A stretch of DNA of 64,000 nt from G965215055 sp965242685 (lineage in GTDB: Bacteria; Pseudomonadota; Gammaproteobacteria; UBA4575), in contig OZ251487.1 in assembly GCA_965242685.1 (NCBI GenBank), positions 372,001 through 436,000 of the forward strand, given 5' to 3'. Numbering within the stretch: position 1 is the first letter of the stretch; every line of letters starts with the position of its first letter. Below the pieces are notes generated by a model. The model searched no databases. It worked only from the letters and a program-made list of their open reading frames with translations, and was not told the origin of the DNA. The position numbers and the translations under genes are program-made. Shown in pieces: positions 44,314 to 52,690 of the stretch.

Positions 44314-44973
44314 ATGACGGATACGAGGGATATAAAATCGGCAGAAGGCCCCGGGCTCGAGTTGCGACAGGTCAGCTTGCCCGCGGACGTCGAAGTCACT
44401 CGGTTTCTGGGAGAAGGCCGGCGCTCTTTCTCGTATAAGGGAAGACATAAAGGTCGGGACGTCGTCATAAAGATCTACCGCAAGGAATTTGTACAAAAAT
44501 ATCTCCAAAGGTACAACGTTGACATCGCTGAATTCGAGTTTACGAGAAATTCGAGGCTGTACGGTATCGATGCCATTAGGCGTTACATAGCCAAGCCTTA
44601 TAAAGTCTTTCCGGTTGATGGCGACTATACGCACTCGTTTGTCCAGGAATACGTTGAAGGAATCACGCTTGAGGCGCTCGTTTCACGTTTGGGGTATCTG
44701 CCGCAACGGGTGCTGCAAGCCGGGTACCGGATCGTTCGGGTTGCGGAATCTTACGGTATCCATGATATGGATATCAGTGCGGGAAATATCTTGACGGTCA
44801 ATCATGACGGCAGTTGGGCACCCAAGCTGTACGATTTCAACATGATGCCGCAGCACGTGAGTCCGCCTAACCCGTTTATTGCATGGTGTCTGAAACTGGG
44901 GATACGCTCGAAGTCGCACAGAGACTATCGAAGCCTAAAAAACTGGCGACACGTAGCGGACAACAAGCGGTGA
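44314..44973 (+). CDS. Second LPS-kinase-like protein
   Basis: A 219-residue small kinase: an N-terminal glycine-rich loop (FLGEGRRSFSYKGRHKG), catalytic Lys in VVIKIYRKEF, loop GIHDMDISAGNIL and PKLYDFNMM as the metal-binding motif. This places it in the same fold as the WaaP/Kdo kinase group, though the HD loop has MDIS instead of the usual GDPH. It lies divergently from the kinase to its left and 14 bases before a membrane-protein gene it probably shares an operon with. Confidence 0.7.
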   Translation: MTDTRDIKSAEGPGLELRQVSLPADVEVTRFLGEGRRSFSYKGRHKGRDVVIKIYRKEFVQKYLQRYNVDIAEFEFTRNSRLYGIDAIRRYIAKPYKVFPVDGDYTHSFVQEYVEGITLEALVSRLGYLPQRVLQAGYRIVRVAESYGIHDMDISAGNILTVNHDGSWAPKLYDFNMMPQHVSPPNPFIAWCLKLGIRSKSHRDYRSLKNWRHVADNKR

Positions 44974-44987
44974 CCGGGGCGAACGCC

Positions 44988-45695
44988 ATGGAGAAGGATT
45001 TGCATAGGGTCATTTGGCTGTTTTTGCCCGTTGCAGTTTTTATACTTCCGTATTTACTGCAATCCAGTAGCGAAAACGCCGATTTGTATTTATACGGTGA
45101 AGGTGGGTGGGTTGAAGTGTCCACTTTACTCTTTCTTTTCGTTGCAATGATTTTTGGTGTCATTTTGCTGAGGGCAAAAGACTTTCCGCATCATTCCCGG
45201 CTTCGTTGGTGGTTGATCTTATTCGTTTTGGGATGCGTATACTTTGCCGGCGAGGAGGCCAGTTGGGGGCAACACTTTTTTGATTGGGAGACGCCGCAGG
45301 GCTGGTTGGGTACCAATGATCAGGGTGAAACCAATCTGCACAACACCGGCTTTTTGTTTGATCAGTTGCCGCGCGCGTTACTGTCCGTTGCGGTGCTGGT
45401 AGGCGGGGTATTTATGCCCCTTTATCGCGTCATTACGGGGAAACGCTTTACTCGACGGTCCGTTCATTATTGGTTATGGCCGACTCACGTATGCTTACCC
45501 GCCGCCTTATTTTCCATACTGGTCAGTTGGCATGAAAGAATGTACGGCATCTTCAATACAAAGCCCCCCGCCGTCCTGGATATTCGCGCGGGCGAGGTCA
45601 AGGAGAGTTTGTTGGCCCTGTTTCTTATGATCTATATTCTGTCGATCTGGCGGCGAAACAGAGCGTTGCCGCCCCCAGACGACGATAAACCTTAA
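44988..45695 (+). CDS. Polytopic membrane protein of unknown function
   Basis: A 235-residue protein with about six membrane helices. The frame is open further left to 44883, but that would overlap the upstream kinase gene; the ATG at 44988, 14 bases after its stop, is the better start. Motifs include FAGEEASWGQHFFDWETPQ, NLHNTGFLFDQLP and SWHERMYGIFN. No known family is recognised; acidic and His residues in the loops could be catalytic. Its stop overlaps the stop of the convergent DUF6165 gene within a shared TTAA. Confidence 0.7.
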   Translation: MEKDLHRVIWLFLPVAVFILPYLLQSSSENADLYLYGEGGWVEVSTLLFLFVAMIFGVILLRAKDFPHHSRLRWWLILFVLGCVYFAGEEASWGQHFFDWETPQGWLGTNDQGETNLHNTGFLFDQLPRALLSVAVLVGGVFMPLYRVITGKRFTRRSVHYWLWPTHVCLPAALFSILVSWHERMYGIFNTKPPAVLDIRAGEVKESLLALFLMIYILSIWRRNRALPPPDDDKP

Positions 45696-46081
45696 TACTC
45701 GGTATAATATTTTTCTTCCATGATTGCCGCACCGAGTTGTTCATTGATTTTTCTTTTTATGGTCGCGCGTTTGTCATTCTGAAGGTACACGGAGCGAGCC
45801 AGCTCGACAAACTCCGCATCAAAATTTTTGCACGATTCCTTGATGCGAATTTTATCCTCAATTTCCCACAGGCACCGATTACTGTCTCTAAGCTGCCGTT
45901 TGAACGACTGTATTGCATCGCTTTCAGAGATGTTTCGTTTCCAAACCTGCCGTAACAGCTCTAATTCCGTCGCAACGTTTTTTAATTTTTGTTTATCTTG
46001 TATTCGCTCGGCCTTGATTTCCAAGATGGTGATTTTATCGAGTAGCTCGCCCGGCGAAACGGGTATTTTTATATGTTCCAT
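45692..46081 (-). CDS. DUF6165-type protein
   Basis: A 129-residue protein from the ATG at 46081; a longer frame exists but its extra N-terminus reads like non-coding sequence and overlaps the neighbouring gene. The start KIPVSPGELLDKITILEIKAERI matches the DUF6165 family, which is often found in surface-polysaccharide loci, and the rest is helical and charged. Function is unknown. It follows the heptosyltransferase-like gene by five bases on the same strand, so it is probably in that operon. Confidence 0.72.
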   Translation of the reverse strand: MEHIKIPVSPGELLDKITILEIKAERIQDKQKLKNVATELELLRQVWKRNISESDAIQSFKRQLRDSNRCLWEIEDKIRIKESCKNFDAEFVELARSVYLQNDKRATIKRKINEQLGAAIMEEKYYTEY

Positions 46082-46086
46082 CTTTT

Positions 46087-47142
46087 TTAGGCATCCGATT
46101 GCCGGGCTTGTCGGGCAAGCTCGGTCAATTTTTGGATTACGTCTTCTACGCCGATCAGTTCCATCACGCCCGGATATTCCAGTTTGGTTCCCCATTTCAG
46201 TTGATCGGCCGGCTTGTTTTTGAAGGTGCGTGCGGCCCGATCATATTTGTCTACGCACCATTGCCGGCTGAAATACGGGCCGCTGCGGTTGGGGTTGCTG
46301 GCAGCATACAGACCTACTACGGGTGTGTCGACCCCCGTGGCCATATGCGCCGACCCCGAGTCGGGGGCAATAAGGGCGTCGGCGCGTTGCAGCAATGCCA
46401 GAAATTTCTTCAAGGTATCTCTGCCTATCAAGTTCAATGGCGTGGTTTTCATGGAACGCTCAATCTCGCGCCCGATTCGCTTTTCCACTGCCGAGTTGCC
46501 GCCGCATAGTATAATCTGGGCATTGAGCGATTGTGCGGCATAGTCGGCAACGGCCGCATAACGTTTCGCGGGCCAATTTCTGAGCGGATGACGGGAACAG
46601 GGGCTGATGATGACCTTGAAACGATCGCTTGCCAAGTGCCGGGCGGCAAACTCACGGGCTTCTTCGGGAATATGATATCCCCATCTCATTTCCCGGTGGT
46701 GCAGTCCGAGGTGTTCAATGAAGCTGAAAAAGCCGTCCAATACGTGCTGTTGTGCGGTGGCTTTGATACGTCGGTTGATAAACAGCGAATGAAAGTCTTT
46801 GCTTCTTGCCTTATCGTAACCCAGTTTTAGGGGCGCGGAAATCAGGGTGCTTAGGAGGTTTGCCCGCAATGAGACCTGAGCGCACAGTAGCACGTCAAAT
46901 TTTCGGCGTTTCATTTTGTCAACGAGTCTTTTACAGCTGCCCGTCACGTTGGACTTGTCGAATTGGATAAACTCAATATCGGGCACGTCGCGGATGAGAG
47001 CCGCTTCATTTTTGCCGATAATCCAGGTAAGTTGGGTAGTAGGCCAATATTTCCGCATGGTGTGTGCTACCGGCACCATGTGCGTTACGTCTCCGATGGA
47101 AGATAATCGCAAGATGCAAACGGACTTTGGCGCATTATCCAT
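46087..47142 (-). CDS. Family 9 glycosyltransferase (heptosyltransferase-like)
   Basis: A 351-residue protein with the GT9 pattern: ILRLSSIGDVTHMVPV at the N-terminus, FKVIISPCSRHPLRNWPAKRY, then APDSGSAHMATGVDTPVVGLYAASNPNRSGPY. The donor is usually ADP-heptose. Compared with waaF at 51.6 kb it is a separate subfamily and could be WaaC (heptosyltransferase I) or a WaaQ-like enzyme. It is divergent from the Kdo kinase gene, with 44 bases between the starts. Confidence 0.87.
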   Translation of the reverse strand: MDNAPKSVCILRLSSIGDVTHMVPVAHTMRKYWPTTQLTWIIGKNEAALIRDVPDIEFIQFDKSNVTGSCKRLVDKMKRRKFDVLLCAQVSLRANLLSTLISAPLKLGYDKARSKDFHSLFINRRIKATAQQHVLDGFFSFIEHLGLHHREMRWGYHIPEEAREFAARHLASDRFKVIISPCSRHPLRNWPAKRYAAVADYAAQSLNAQIILCGGNSAVEKRIGREIERSMKTTPLNLIGRDTLKKFLALLQRADALIAPDSGSAHMATGVDTPVVGLYAASNPNRSGPYFSRQWCVDKYDRAARTFKNKPADQLKWGTKLEYPGVMELIGVEDVIQKLTELARQARQSDA

Positions 47143-47186
47143 AGTGAATCAATTTTGCATCGTACCGAGAGGTGAGGGTATCGCCC

Positions 47187-47909
47187 ATGAAATCCTTTGA
47201 GTTCAACTATTATGGTAACGATATCGTTACGTATGATGGCGCCTTGTTCGCTGAATTTCCGCTTGGATTGTTTGACCTTGATGACCCCTTGCTACGGGAT
47301 AAGGAGCCTGGGGTATTGCCTTCGCAAGGCAGGGGCAAGGCCCGCATCGTTACGCATGGCGGGCAGGCCCTGGTATTGCGTCATTACTATCGTGGCGGGA
47401 TGGTAGCCAAATTTTTGCATGACGTTTATCTGTGGCGAGGCCTGTATAAGACGCGCGCGATTGCCGAACTTCAAATACTGTTCGCAATGCGGGAAATGAA
47501 TTTGCCGGTACCGACACCGGTCGCCGCGCGCATCCGCCGGGCCGGTCTTGTATATAAGGCGGATATCGTCACGCGGTTGATTCCTCGGGCAAAGTCTCTC
47601 GGTGCCGTGCTGCAACGTAACGCCTTGTCAAAACGGGACTGGAAACGGATAGGCGGCATAATCAAAACGTTCCATGACAATCATTGTAATCATGCCGACC
47701 TCAATGCACATAATATTTTGCTGGATGAGAAGGGTAGAGTATTTTTAATTGACTTTGATAAATCAAGGATTGATCCGGCCGGCGGTGGCTGGAGGCGGGT
47801 CAACCTCGCCAGGTTGAAACGGTCGTTGGTAAAGCTGAGCAACGCCGAAGCCACGTTCCATTATTCGGAAGAAGAATTCAAAGCATTGATGGAAGGATAC
47901 GGTCATTGA
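47187..47909 (+). CDS. kdkA: Kdo (3-deoxy-D-manno-octulosonic acid) kinase
   Basis: A 240-residue kinase starting at the ATG at 47187; the frame is open 15 bases further but without a better start. Motifs include LVLRHYYRGGMVAKFLHD, RTRAIAELQILFAMREMNLPVPTPVAA, catalytic NHADLNAHNILLDEKG and metal-binding FLIDFDKSR. The arrangement is that of KdkA, which adds a phosphate to O-4 of Kdo. It is next to waaA, which provides the substrate, and the two convergent genes overlap at their ends. Confidence 0.88.
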   Translation: MKSFEFNYYGNDIVTYDGALFAEFPLGLFDLDDPLLRDKEPGVLPSQGRGKARIVTHGGQALVLRHYYRGGMVAKFLHDVYLWRGLYKTRAIAELQILFAMREMNLPVPTPVAARIRRAGLVYKADIVTRLIPRAKSLGAVLQRNALSKRDWKRIGGIIKTFHDNHCNHADLNAHNILLDEKGRVFLIDFDKSRIDPAGGGWRRVNLARLKRSLVKLSNAEATFHYSEEEFKALMEGYGH

Positions 47910-49174
47910 TGCAACGCCCGATTGAGCAACGGGCGTAAATATTTCAGATACTTTTCCGTCATCCCCCTTTTTTTCTCCATAAATCGTTGCGCGTTCATGC
48001 CGTAGCGTGATCTTTCCCGTTCATTATCGAGCAAGCGTGCCAACGTCATTCCCAACTCGTGATTATCGGCGACTTGGATGATGCCATTTGCCTGCAAAAG
48101 CTCTTTTACTTCAAGTGCAAAATTTTCCGTATGGGGCCCCGTTACAATACACTTTCCGAGGCCGGCGGGTTCAAGAATATTATGTCCGCCACGCGGAATG
48201 AGAGAGCCCCCCACAAAAACCAGCAGCGCTTCGCCGAGGTATCTTTCCAATTCCCCCAGTGTATCGACAATATAGACGTCGGTATCGTTCGTGACGGCGT
48301 TCTTTTCGCTGTGTATCGCCACGTCAAGGTTTTTATCTCGAAGTTGTCGCGCTATTTTCTTGCCCCGATGCGGGTAACGCGGTGCGATCACCAGTAGGCA
48401 GTTTTTTCTCTTGAGGATCGCTACATGTCGCGCAAGCTGGATCTCTTCATCTTCGTGGGTAGATACCGCCAGCAGGAACGGGCACGCTATCTTTATTCGG
48501 GGAGTGCGTGCGCGGGTCGGCGGTCTGATCGTGTATTTCAGGTTGCCTACCGTGTGCGTGGAGCGCTTATCCGCTCCTATCCTGATAAATCTCAAGCGAT
48601 CCTCGTCTGAGCGTGTCAGGAGCAAGGCCAGGTTCTGTAACGAACATCGATAGTCATTTCTTATCATGCTTGCGGCGCGCATGGATTTCTTGGTCAGTCT
48701 CCCGTTGATGATGGCGACGGGAATATTTTTACTGGTGCTAAGCAGGAACAAGGTCGGCCAAATTTCGGTCTCCAAAATCAGCATACATACCGGATTGACG
48801 CGATTTAGAAAGGCATTGACGCAAACGGCGTAATCAAGGGGCAGATACAGGTGTACGACGTTTTGCGCCCGCATCCCTACAACGAGACGCGCGGCGGTAG
48901 GGGTATTGGTAGAGATACAGATACATGTATTCGGACATTGATTGCGCAGTTCGGACAGCAGCGGCTTTATTGCGTTGACTTCTCCCACCGATGCGCAGTG
49001 GATCAGTATCGGACGTGATGAAGGGCGTCCGTAATTGAAACCGAGCCGTTGTGAGAGATAGCCCCATCCCCCGTCTTTGATGGCGCGATAGATGACGTAT
49101 CCCAGGGCCAGTGGGCTCAGTAGCAATAATATTGACTTATAGCGCAGCGACGTGTGGCGCGATAACTTCGACAT
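47903..49174 (-). CDS. waaA: Kdo transferase (3-deoxy-D-manno-octulosonic acid transferase)
   Basis: A 423-residue GT30 enzyme with the features of WaaA: an N-terminal membrane anchor (SILLLLSPLALGYVIYRAI), PILIHCASVGEVNAIKPLL with the catalytic Glu, then LILETEIWPTLFL, TRSDEDRLRFIRIGA and FVGGSLIPRGGHNILEPAGLGKCIVTGPHTENF. It transfers Kdo from CMP-Kdo to lipid A. It is the last gene of an operon pcm-like, rhodanese, tolC, waaA. Confidence 0.93.
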   Translation of the reverse strand: MSKLSRHTSLRYKSILLLLSPLALGYVIYRAIKDGGWGYLSQRLGFNYGRPSSRPILIHCASVGEVNAIKPLLSELRNQCPNTCICISTNTPTAARLVVGMRAQNVVHLYLPLDYAVCVNAFLNRVNPVCMLILETEIWPTLFLLSTSKNIPVAIINGRLTKKSMRAASMIRNDYRCSLQNLALLLTRSDEDRLRFIRIGADKRSTHTVGNLKYTIRPPTRARTPRIKIACPFLLAVSTHEDEEIQLARHVAILKRKNCLLVIAPRYPHRGKKIARQLRDKNLDVAIHSEKNAVTNDTDVYIVDTLGELERYLGEALLVFVGGSLIPRGGHNILEPAGLGKCIVTGPHTENFALEVKELLQANGIIQVADNHELGMTLARLLDNERERSRYGMNAQRFMEKKRGMTEKYLKYLRPLLNRALHQ

Positions 49175-49180
49175 ACAATG

Positions 49181-50506
49181 CTAATTTAGCCAATCGTTGA
49201 TTTTCAGTAGGTCATCAACGGACAGCCCTCCCGCGGCTTGTTTGAGCTTTAACGTATCCAGGACGTAGTCATAACGTGCGCGTGAATAGTCGCGTTTGGC
49301 CTGGAAGGTATCCTGTAGCGCCAGTAGCACGTCAACGGAAGTACGCGTGCCGACTCGAAAGCCCGCTTCGGCGGCACGTGCCGCGGCTTGTGTAGACTCC
49401 AGGGTACGCGCGCGCGCCTTGACGAGACTGATGCCCGCAATGACGCTTAAAAACGCATCGCGCGTGTTCTGAATGGTTTTTCTTTGTACCTTTTCATGCC
49501 GGTTCCGGGCAAGTTGCGCCTCATGATGAGCTTCTTTGACCCTGTAATACGTTCTGCCTCCCTCAACGAGCGGGATACTCAGCTCTAGGCCGATACGAGT
49601 TTCTTCCATCTCGCGCGATCCGGTAAGCCCCCCCGTATCCGTATCGGAATGAGATATTAGGATGTCCAGGTCCGGAAAGTGATCTGCTTGTCGCCGTGCA
49701 ATTTCCTGGCGAGCAATTTTAGTACTGTATTCGCTTGACAGTAGCGACAGATTTTGGTCGAGCGCTTTGTTTACCCATGCTTCTACGTCATTGGGCTGTG
49801 GCGGTACAAGTTCCATGCGGTCGGATAACGGGCGTAAATCGTCCGGGCGCCTCGCAATGATCGCCTCCAGCGCATCCTTGGCAATCTCCAGCGCATTTTG
49901 TGCTTCAATCTCCCTCGCCACGACAAGATCATACGAGGCTTGCGCCTCTTTTACGTCGGTGATCGGTAGCAGGCCGACATCAAAACGTTTTTGTGCGCGT
50001 TCCAGTTGGCGCGCAATGGCCTCTTTTTCAGATCTTTGAAAGCTCAGGGTATCTTGTGCGGACAGTACGTCAAAATAGGCCCGCGTAACTCGGACGATCA
50101 ATTCCTGGTGTGCGGCGTCCAAATCGATTCTCGCCTTGGCAACCGAATTTTTGGCCTGGCGTAGTTGCACGTAAAAATCATGGTGGTAAAGGGCCTGTCT
50201 GATGTTCAACCTGTAGTTGTGATCATTGAAGTCTACGTCCCTACCCGTTACGCCGAAGGTTTCCCCCCTGGTCGTTTGACGGATATCGGTAGTATTGGCG
50301 GTAACGTCTACGTGCGGAAGGAGATTTGCACGTGCAATGGGCTTTACCTGAATTTCTACGTTATATCTTGACCTTGCGATCAATATGTCGGCGTCGTGTT
50401 GTTTTGCCATGGCGTAAATCTCTGCAAGTCCGCTTGCATTTGCGGCGGCAGAGACGGCGAATAAAAGATAGGCCGCCGAGAAACTTGTACATATGCGCAT
50501 GGCCAT
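49181..50506 (-). CDS. tolC: TolC-family outer-membrane channel protein
   Basis: A protein of 441 residues from the ATG at 50506. Starting there gives a good signal peptide (MAMRICTSFSAAYLLFAVSAAANA) and no overlap with the rhodanese gene; an upstream start lies inside that gene. It has the tandem outer-membrane-efflux repeats: YFDVLSAQDTLSFQRSEKEAIARQLERAQKRFDVGLLPITDVKEAQ and the later EAGFRVGTRTSVDVLLALQDTF. TolC forms the exit duct of multidrug pumps and type I secretion. The seven-base gap to waaA indicates coexpression. Confidence 0.92.
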   Translation of the reverse strand: MAMRICTSFSAAYLLFAVSAAANASGLAEIYAMAKQHDADILIARSRYNVEIQVKPIARANLLPHVDVTANTTDIRQTTRGETFGVTGRDVDFNDHNYRLNIRQALYHHDFYVQLRQAKNSVAKARIDLDAAHQELIVRVTRAYFDVLSAQDTLSFQRSEKEAIARQLERAQKRFDVGLLPITDVKEAQASYDLVVAREIEAQNALEIAKDALEAIIARRPDDLRPLSDRMELVPPQPNDVEAWVNKALDQNLSLLSSEYSTKIARQEIARRQADHFPDLDILISHSDTDTGGLTGSREMEETRIGLELSIPLVEGGRTYYRVKEAHHEAQLARNRHEKVQRKTIQNTRDAFLSVIAGISLVKARARTLESTQAAARAAEAGFRVGTRTSVDVLLALQDTFQAKRDYSRARYDYVLDTLKLKQAAGGLSVDDLLKINDWLN

Positions 50507-50516
50507 CTTGTGCGGG

Positions 50517-50843
50517 TCAATACGTCGGCATGGATGGATCAACTTGTTTTGCCCACCCGTCAATCCCCGACGACAGGTTAATCACGTTGGTGAAGTTGTG
50601 CCGTACCAGATAGCCGGCAACGATGCGGCTGCGAATCCCGTGATGACAGATGACGACAATGTTCTGATCCGGATCGAAGTCGTGCATAGCGTGAGGGATC
50701 TGGTTCATCGGCACGAGTATGGAGTCGGGGATATGGCAGCGTGTGTACTCCCATGGTTCCCTGACATCCAATAACACCGGGCCGGCGTCATTTTTCTCCA
50801 GGTATTGTTGAAGCTCGCGGGGGCTGTATTCCTTGAACGTCAC
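50517..50843 (-). CDS. Rhodanese-domain protein
   Basis: A 108-residue single rhodanese domain: LLDVREPWEYTRCHIPDSILVPMNQIP, then VVICHHGIRSRIVAGYLVRHNFTNVINLSSGIDGWA. The loop is CHHGIRS, so the catalytic Cys is present. Members transfer sulfane sulfur to cyanide or other acceptors. Stop/start overlap with the upstream pcm-like gene (4 bases) shows tight cotranscription; this gene order before tolC is common in gammaproteobacteria, although the role there is not known. Confidence 0.87.
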   Translation of the reverse strand: MTFKEYSPRELQQYLEKNDAGPVLLDVREPWEYTRCHIPDSILVPMNQIPHAMHDFDPDQNIVVICHHGIRSRIVAGYLVRHNFTNVINLSSGIDGWAKQVDPSMPTY

Positions 50844-51493
50844 AGTTGAAACGTCTGCGGTGCTTGAATGCCGACGAGGGGTCTGAGACAGGTTTCAAAT
50901 AATCGGGTATGACTGACACCCTCCTCGTTTTTTTTGGATACGAGTTGTGCCTGCATGACCGGGGCGTGCCCGGTCACTATAAACATGCGCCCGTTTTTGG
51001 CAAGCCGCTCTTCAAACTCGTCCAGATATACCGGCATGGATGCGGAAACCACGACCGCATCGTATTGCCCGGCGTCATTGCTGTCGCTTAGGGCGTCACC
51101 TCGTATATAATTGACGTTATTGATGGCCAGCCGTTTCAGGACGGATTGCGCCCGGCCGGAAAAATCGGCGTGATGTTCTATCGTGTCGACGTGCTTTCCC
51201 AGTTTGGCCAGACAAGCGGTTATAAACCCCGAACCTGTGCCAATCTCCAAAATTTTATCGTCGGGATTTATTTGCAGGGCTTGCAGCATTCGCGCTTCAA
51301 CCTTTGGCGTCATCATAAATTGCTCATGTCCCAAGGGTACTTCCATGTCGGCAAAGGCCAGTTTTTGGTGCCGGTCGGGAACAAACAGCTCGCGTGGCGT
51401 TTCTGCAATGACTTTCAACACGTCGACGTCCGATACGTTCCACGGGCGTATTTGTTGTTCAATCATATTGAGTCTTGCCTGTTCGATGTCCAT
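50840..51493 (-). CDS. Protein-L-isoaspartate O-methyltransferase family protein
   Basis: A 217-residue AdoMet-dependent enzyme: IEQQIRPWNVSDVDVL, ETPRELFVPD, PLGHEQFMMTPKVEARMLQAL, and the AdoMet motif KILEIGTGSGFITACLAKLG. It matches the Pcm-like group that precedes tolC in many proteobacteria. True Pcm repairs isoaspartyl residues; this subgroup often lacks proven activity, so only the fold is certain. It is the first gene of the operon and diverges from waaF, with 159 bases of promoter region between. Confidence 0.85.
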   Translation of the reverse strand: MDIEQARLNMIEQQIRPWNVSDVDVLKVIAETPRELFVPDRHQKLAFADMEVPLGHEQFMMTPKVEARMLQALQINPDDKILEIGTGSGFITACLAKLGKHVDTIEHHADFSGRAQSVLKRLAINNVNYIRGDALSDSNDAGQYDAVVVSASMPVYLDEFEERLAKNGRMFIVTGHAPVMQAQLVSKKNEEGVSHTRLFETCLRPLVGIQAPQTFQL

Positions 51494-51652
51494 GCTGAAC
51501 CTTGCTTTAGTGTTTGTATGTATTTTTTCGTGAAGTTCGCTATATTTATCTCATTTTTGCGTCTTTATACTGGTTGCCGCCATGTTACGCGACTTTTCGC
51601 AACGTAGTTAAAATAGCGATGCCCTTTTGATTTATTATTTCCATTACTAATT

Positions 51653-52690
51653 TTGAGTGCAAGGAAAATACTCGTTATAGGGCCTGCCTGGATCGGTGAC
51701 ATGGTCATGTCACAGAGCTTGTTCATGGCGCTGAAACACCGGTACCCGAACTGTGCCGTCGACGTCGTTGCACCGGCATGGTCTTCCCCCGTGCTTGCGC
51801 GTATGCCCGAGGTGCGGCGTATTATCGAAGTTGATATCGCACATGGTGAATTACGACTTGCTACACGCATACGGCTTGGTAGAAGTCTTCGCGGGCAATA
51901 CGACCAAGCCATCATTTTACCAAGATCATACAAATCTGCGTTGGTTCCATATTTTGCGAGGATTCCGAAACGTACCGCATATCGCGGTGAAATGCGTTAT
52001 GGCATTGTCAACGACGTGCGACGATCCGGCGGGAAAGCGACCGGTACTAAAGCCGTACAGCAATACGTAAATTTAAGCGAGCCATCCTCCGCGCACCGGG
52101 TAAAATTTTCGGATATTCATTTGCCGAGGCTGCGAGTGGATGAGAACAAGCGGCGTCAGGCGGCGTCAAGATTGGCCGTCAACGAGAAGACGCCTTCAAT
52201 TGCATTGATGCCGGGTGCCGAATTCGGCCCGTCAAAGCGTTGGCCTGCGGGATACTTCGGCGAATTAGCCTCCATGTTCATACGAGACGGCTTTGCCGTG
52301 TACATTTTCGGCTCATCCAGAGACCATGCAATCGGCGAAGAAGTCATCGCGTCCTCTTGCGGCGGTGGTGCGGTCAACTTGTGCGGAAAAACGAGTCTGG
52401 AAGAAGCGATTGATTTAATTTCACTGACGAAAGTCGCCGTCACCAACGATTCCGGATTGATGCACGTTGCGGCGGCGGTGGGGTGCCCCGTGGTTGCCGT
52501 CTATGGCTCAATTACGCCTGATTACACCCCGCCTTTGACTAAATTCGCACGGATTCGGTACTTGAACCTGGAGTGCAGTCCTTGTTGGCGGAAGCAGTGC
52601 CCCTATGGGCACTATAACTGCCTGCGTAACTTGACGGTCGGCAGCGTCTATCAAAGTGCGGGCGAGCTACTCGGCCGTGTCTCACCTTAG
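51653..52690 (+). CDS. waaF: ADP-heptose:LPS heptosyltransferase II
   Basis: A 345-residue GT9 enzyme of the WaaF type: ILVIGPAWIGDMVMSQSLF at the N-terminus, IALMPGAEFGPSKRWPAGYF, then VTNDSGLMHVAAAVGCPVVAVYGSITPDYTPPL and a Cys-containing LECSPCWRKQCPYGHYNC. It adds the second heptose to the inner core. The start appears to be TTG, since no in-frame ATG or GTG lies close by; no strong ribosome-binding site is visible. Its TAG stop overlaps the stop of the convergent radical SAM gene in TTAG. Confidence 0.9.
   Translation: MSARKILVIGPAWIGDMVMSQSLFMALKHRYPNCAVDVVAPAWSSPVLARMPEVRRIIEVDIAHGELRLATRIRLGRSLRGQYDQAIILPRSYKSALVPYFARIPKRTAYRGEMRYGIVNDVRRSGGKATGTKAVQQYVNLSEPSSAHRVKFSDIHLPRLRVDENKRRQAASRLAVNEKTPSIALMPGAEFGPSKRWPAGYFGELASMFIRDGFAVYIFGSSRDHAIGEEVIASSCGGGAVNLCGKTSLEEAIDLISLTKVAVTNDSGLMHVAAAVGCPVVAVYGSITPDYTPPLTKFARIRYLNLECSPCWRKQCPYGHYNCLRNLTVGSVYQSAGELLGRVSP

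Noticed and set aside
44883..44987. Longer start for the polytopic membrane protein.
   Set aside because: It would overlap the upstream kinase by 91 bases and adds a charged non-conserved stretch.
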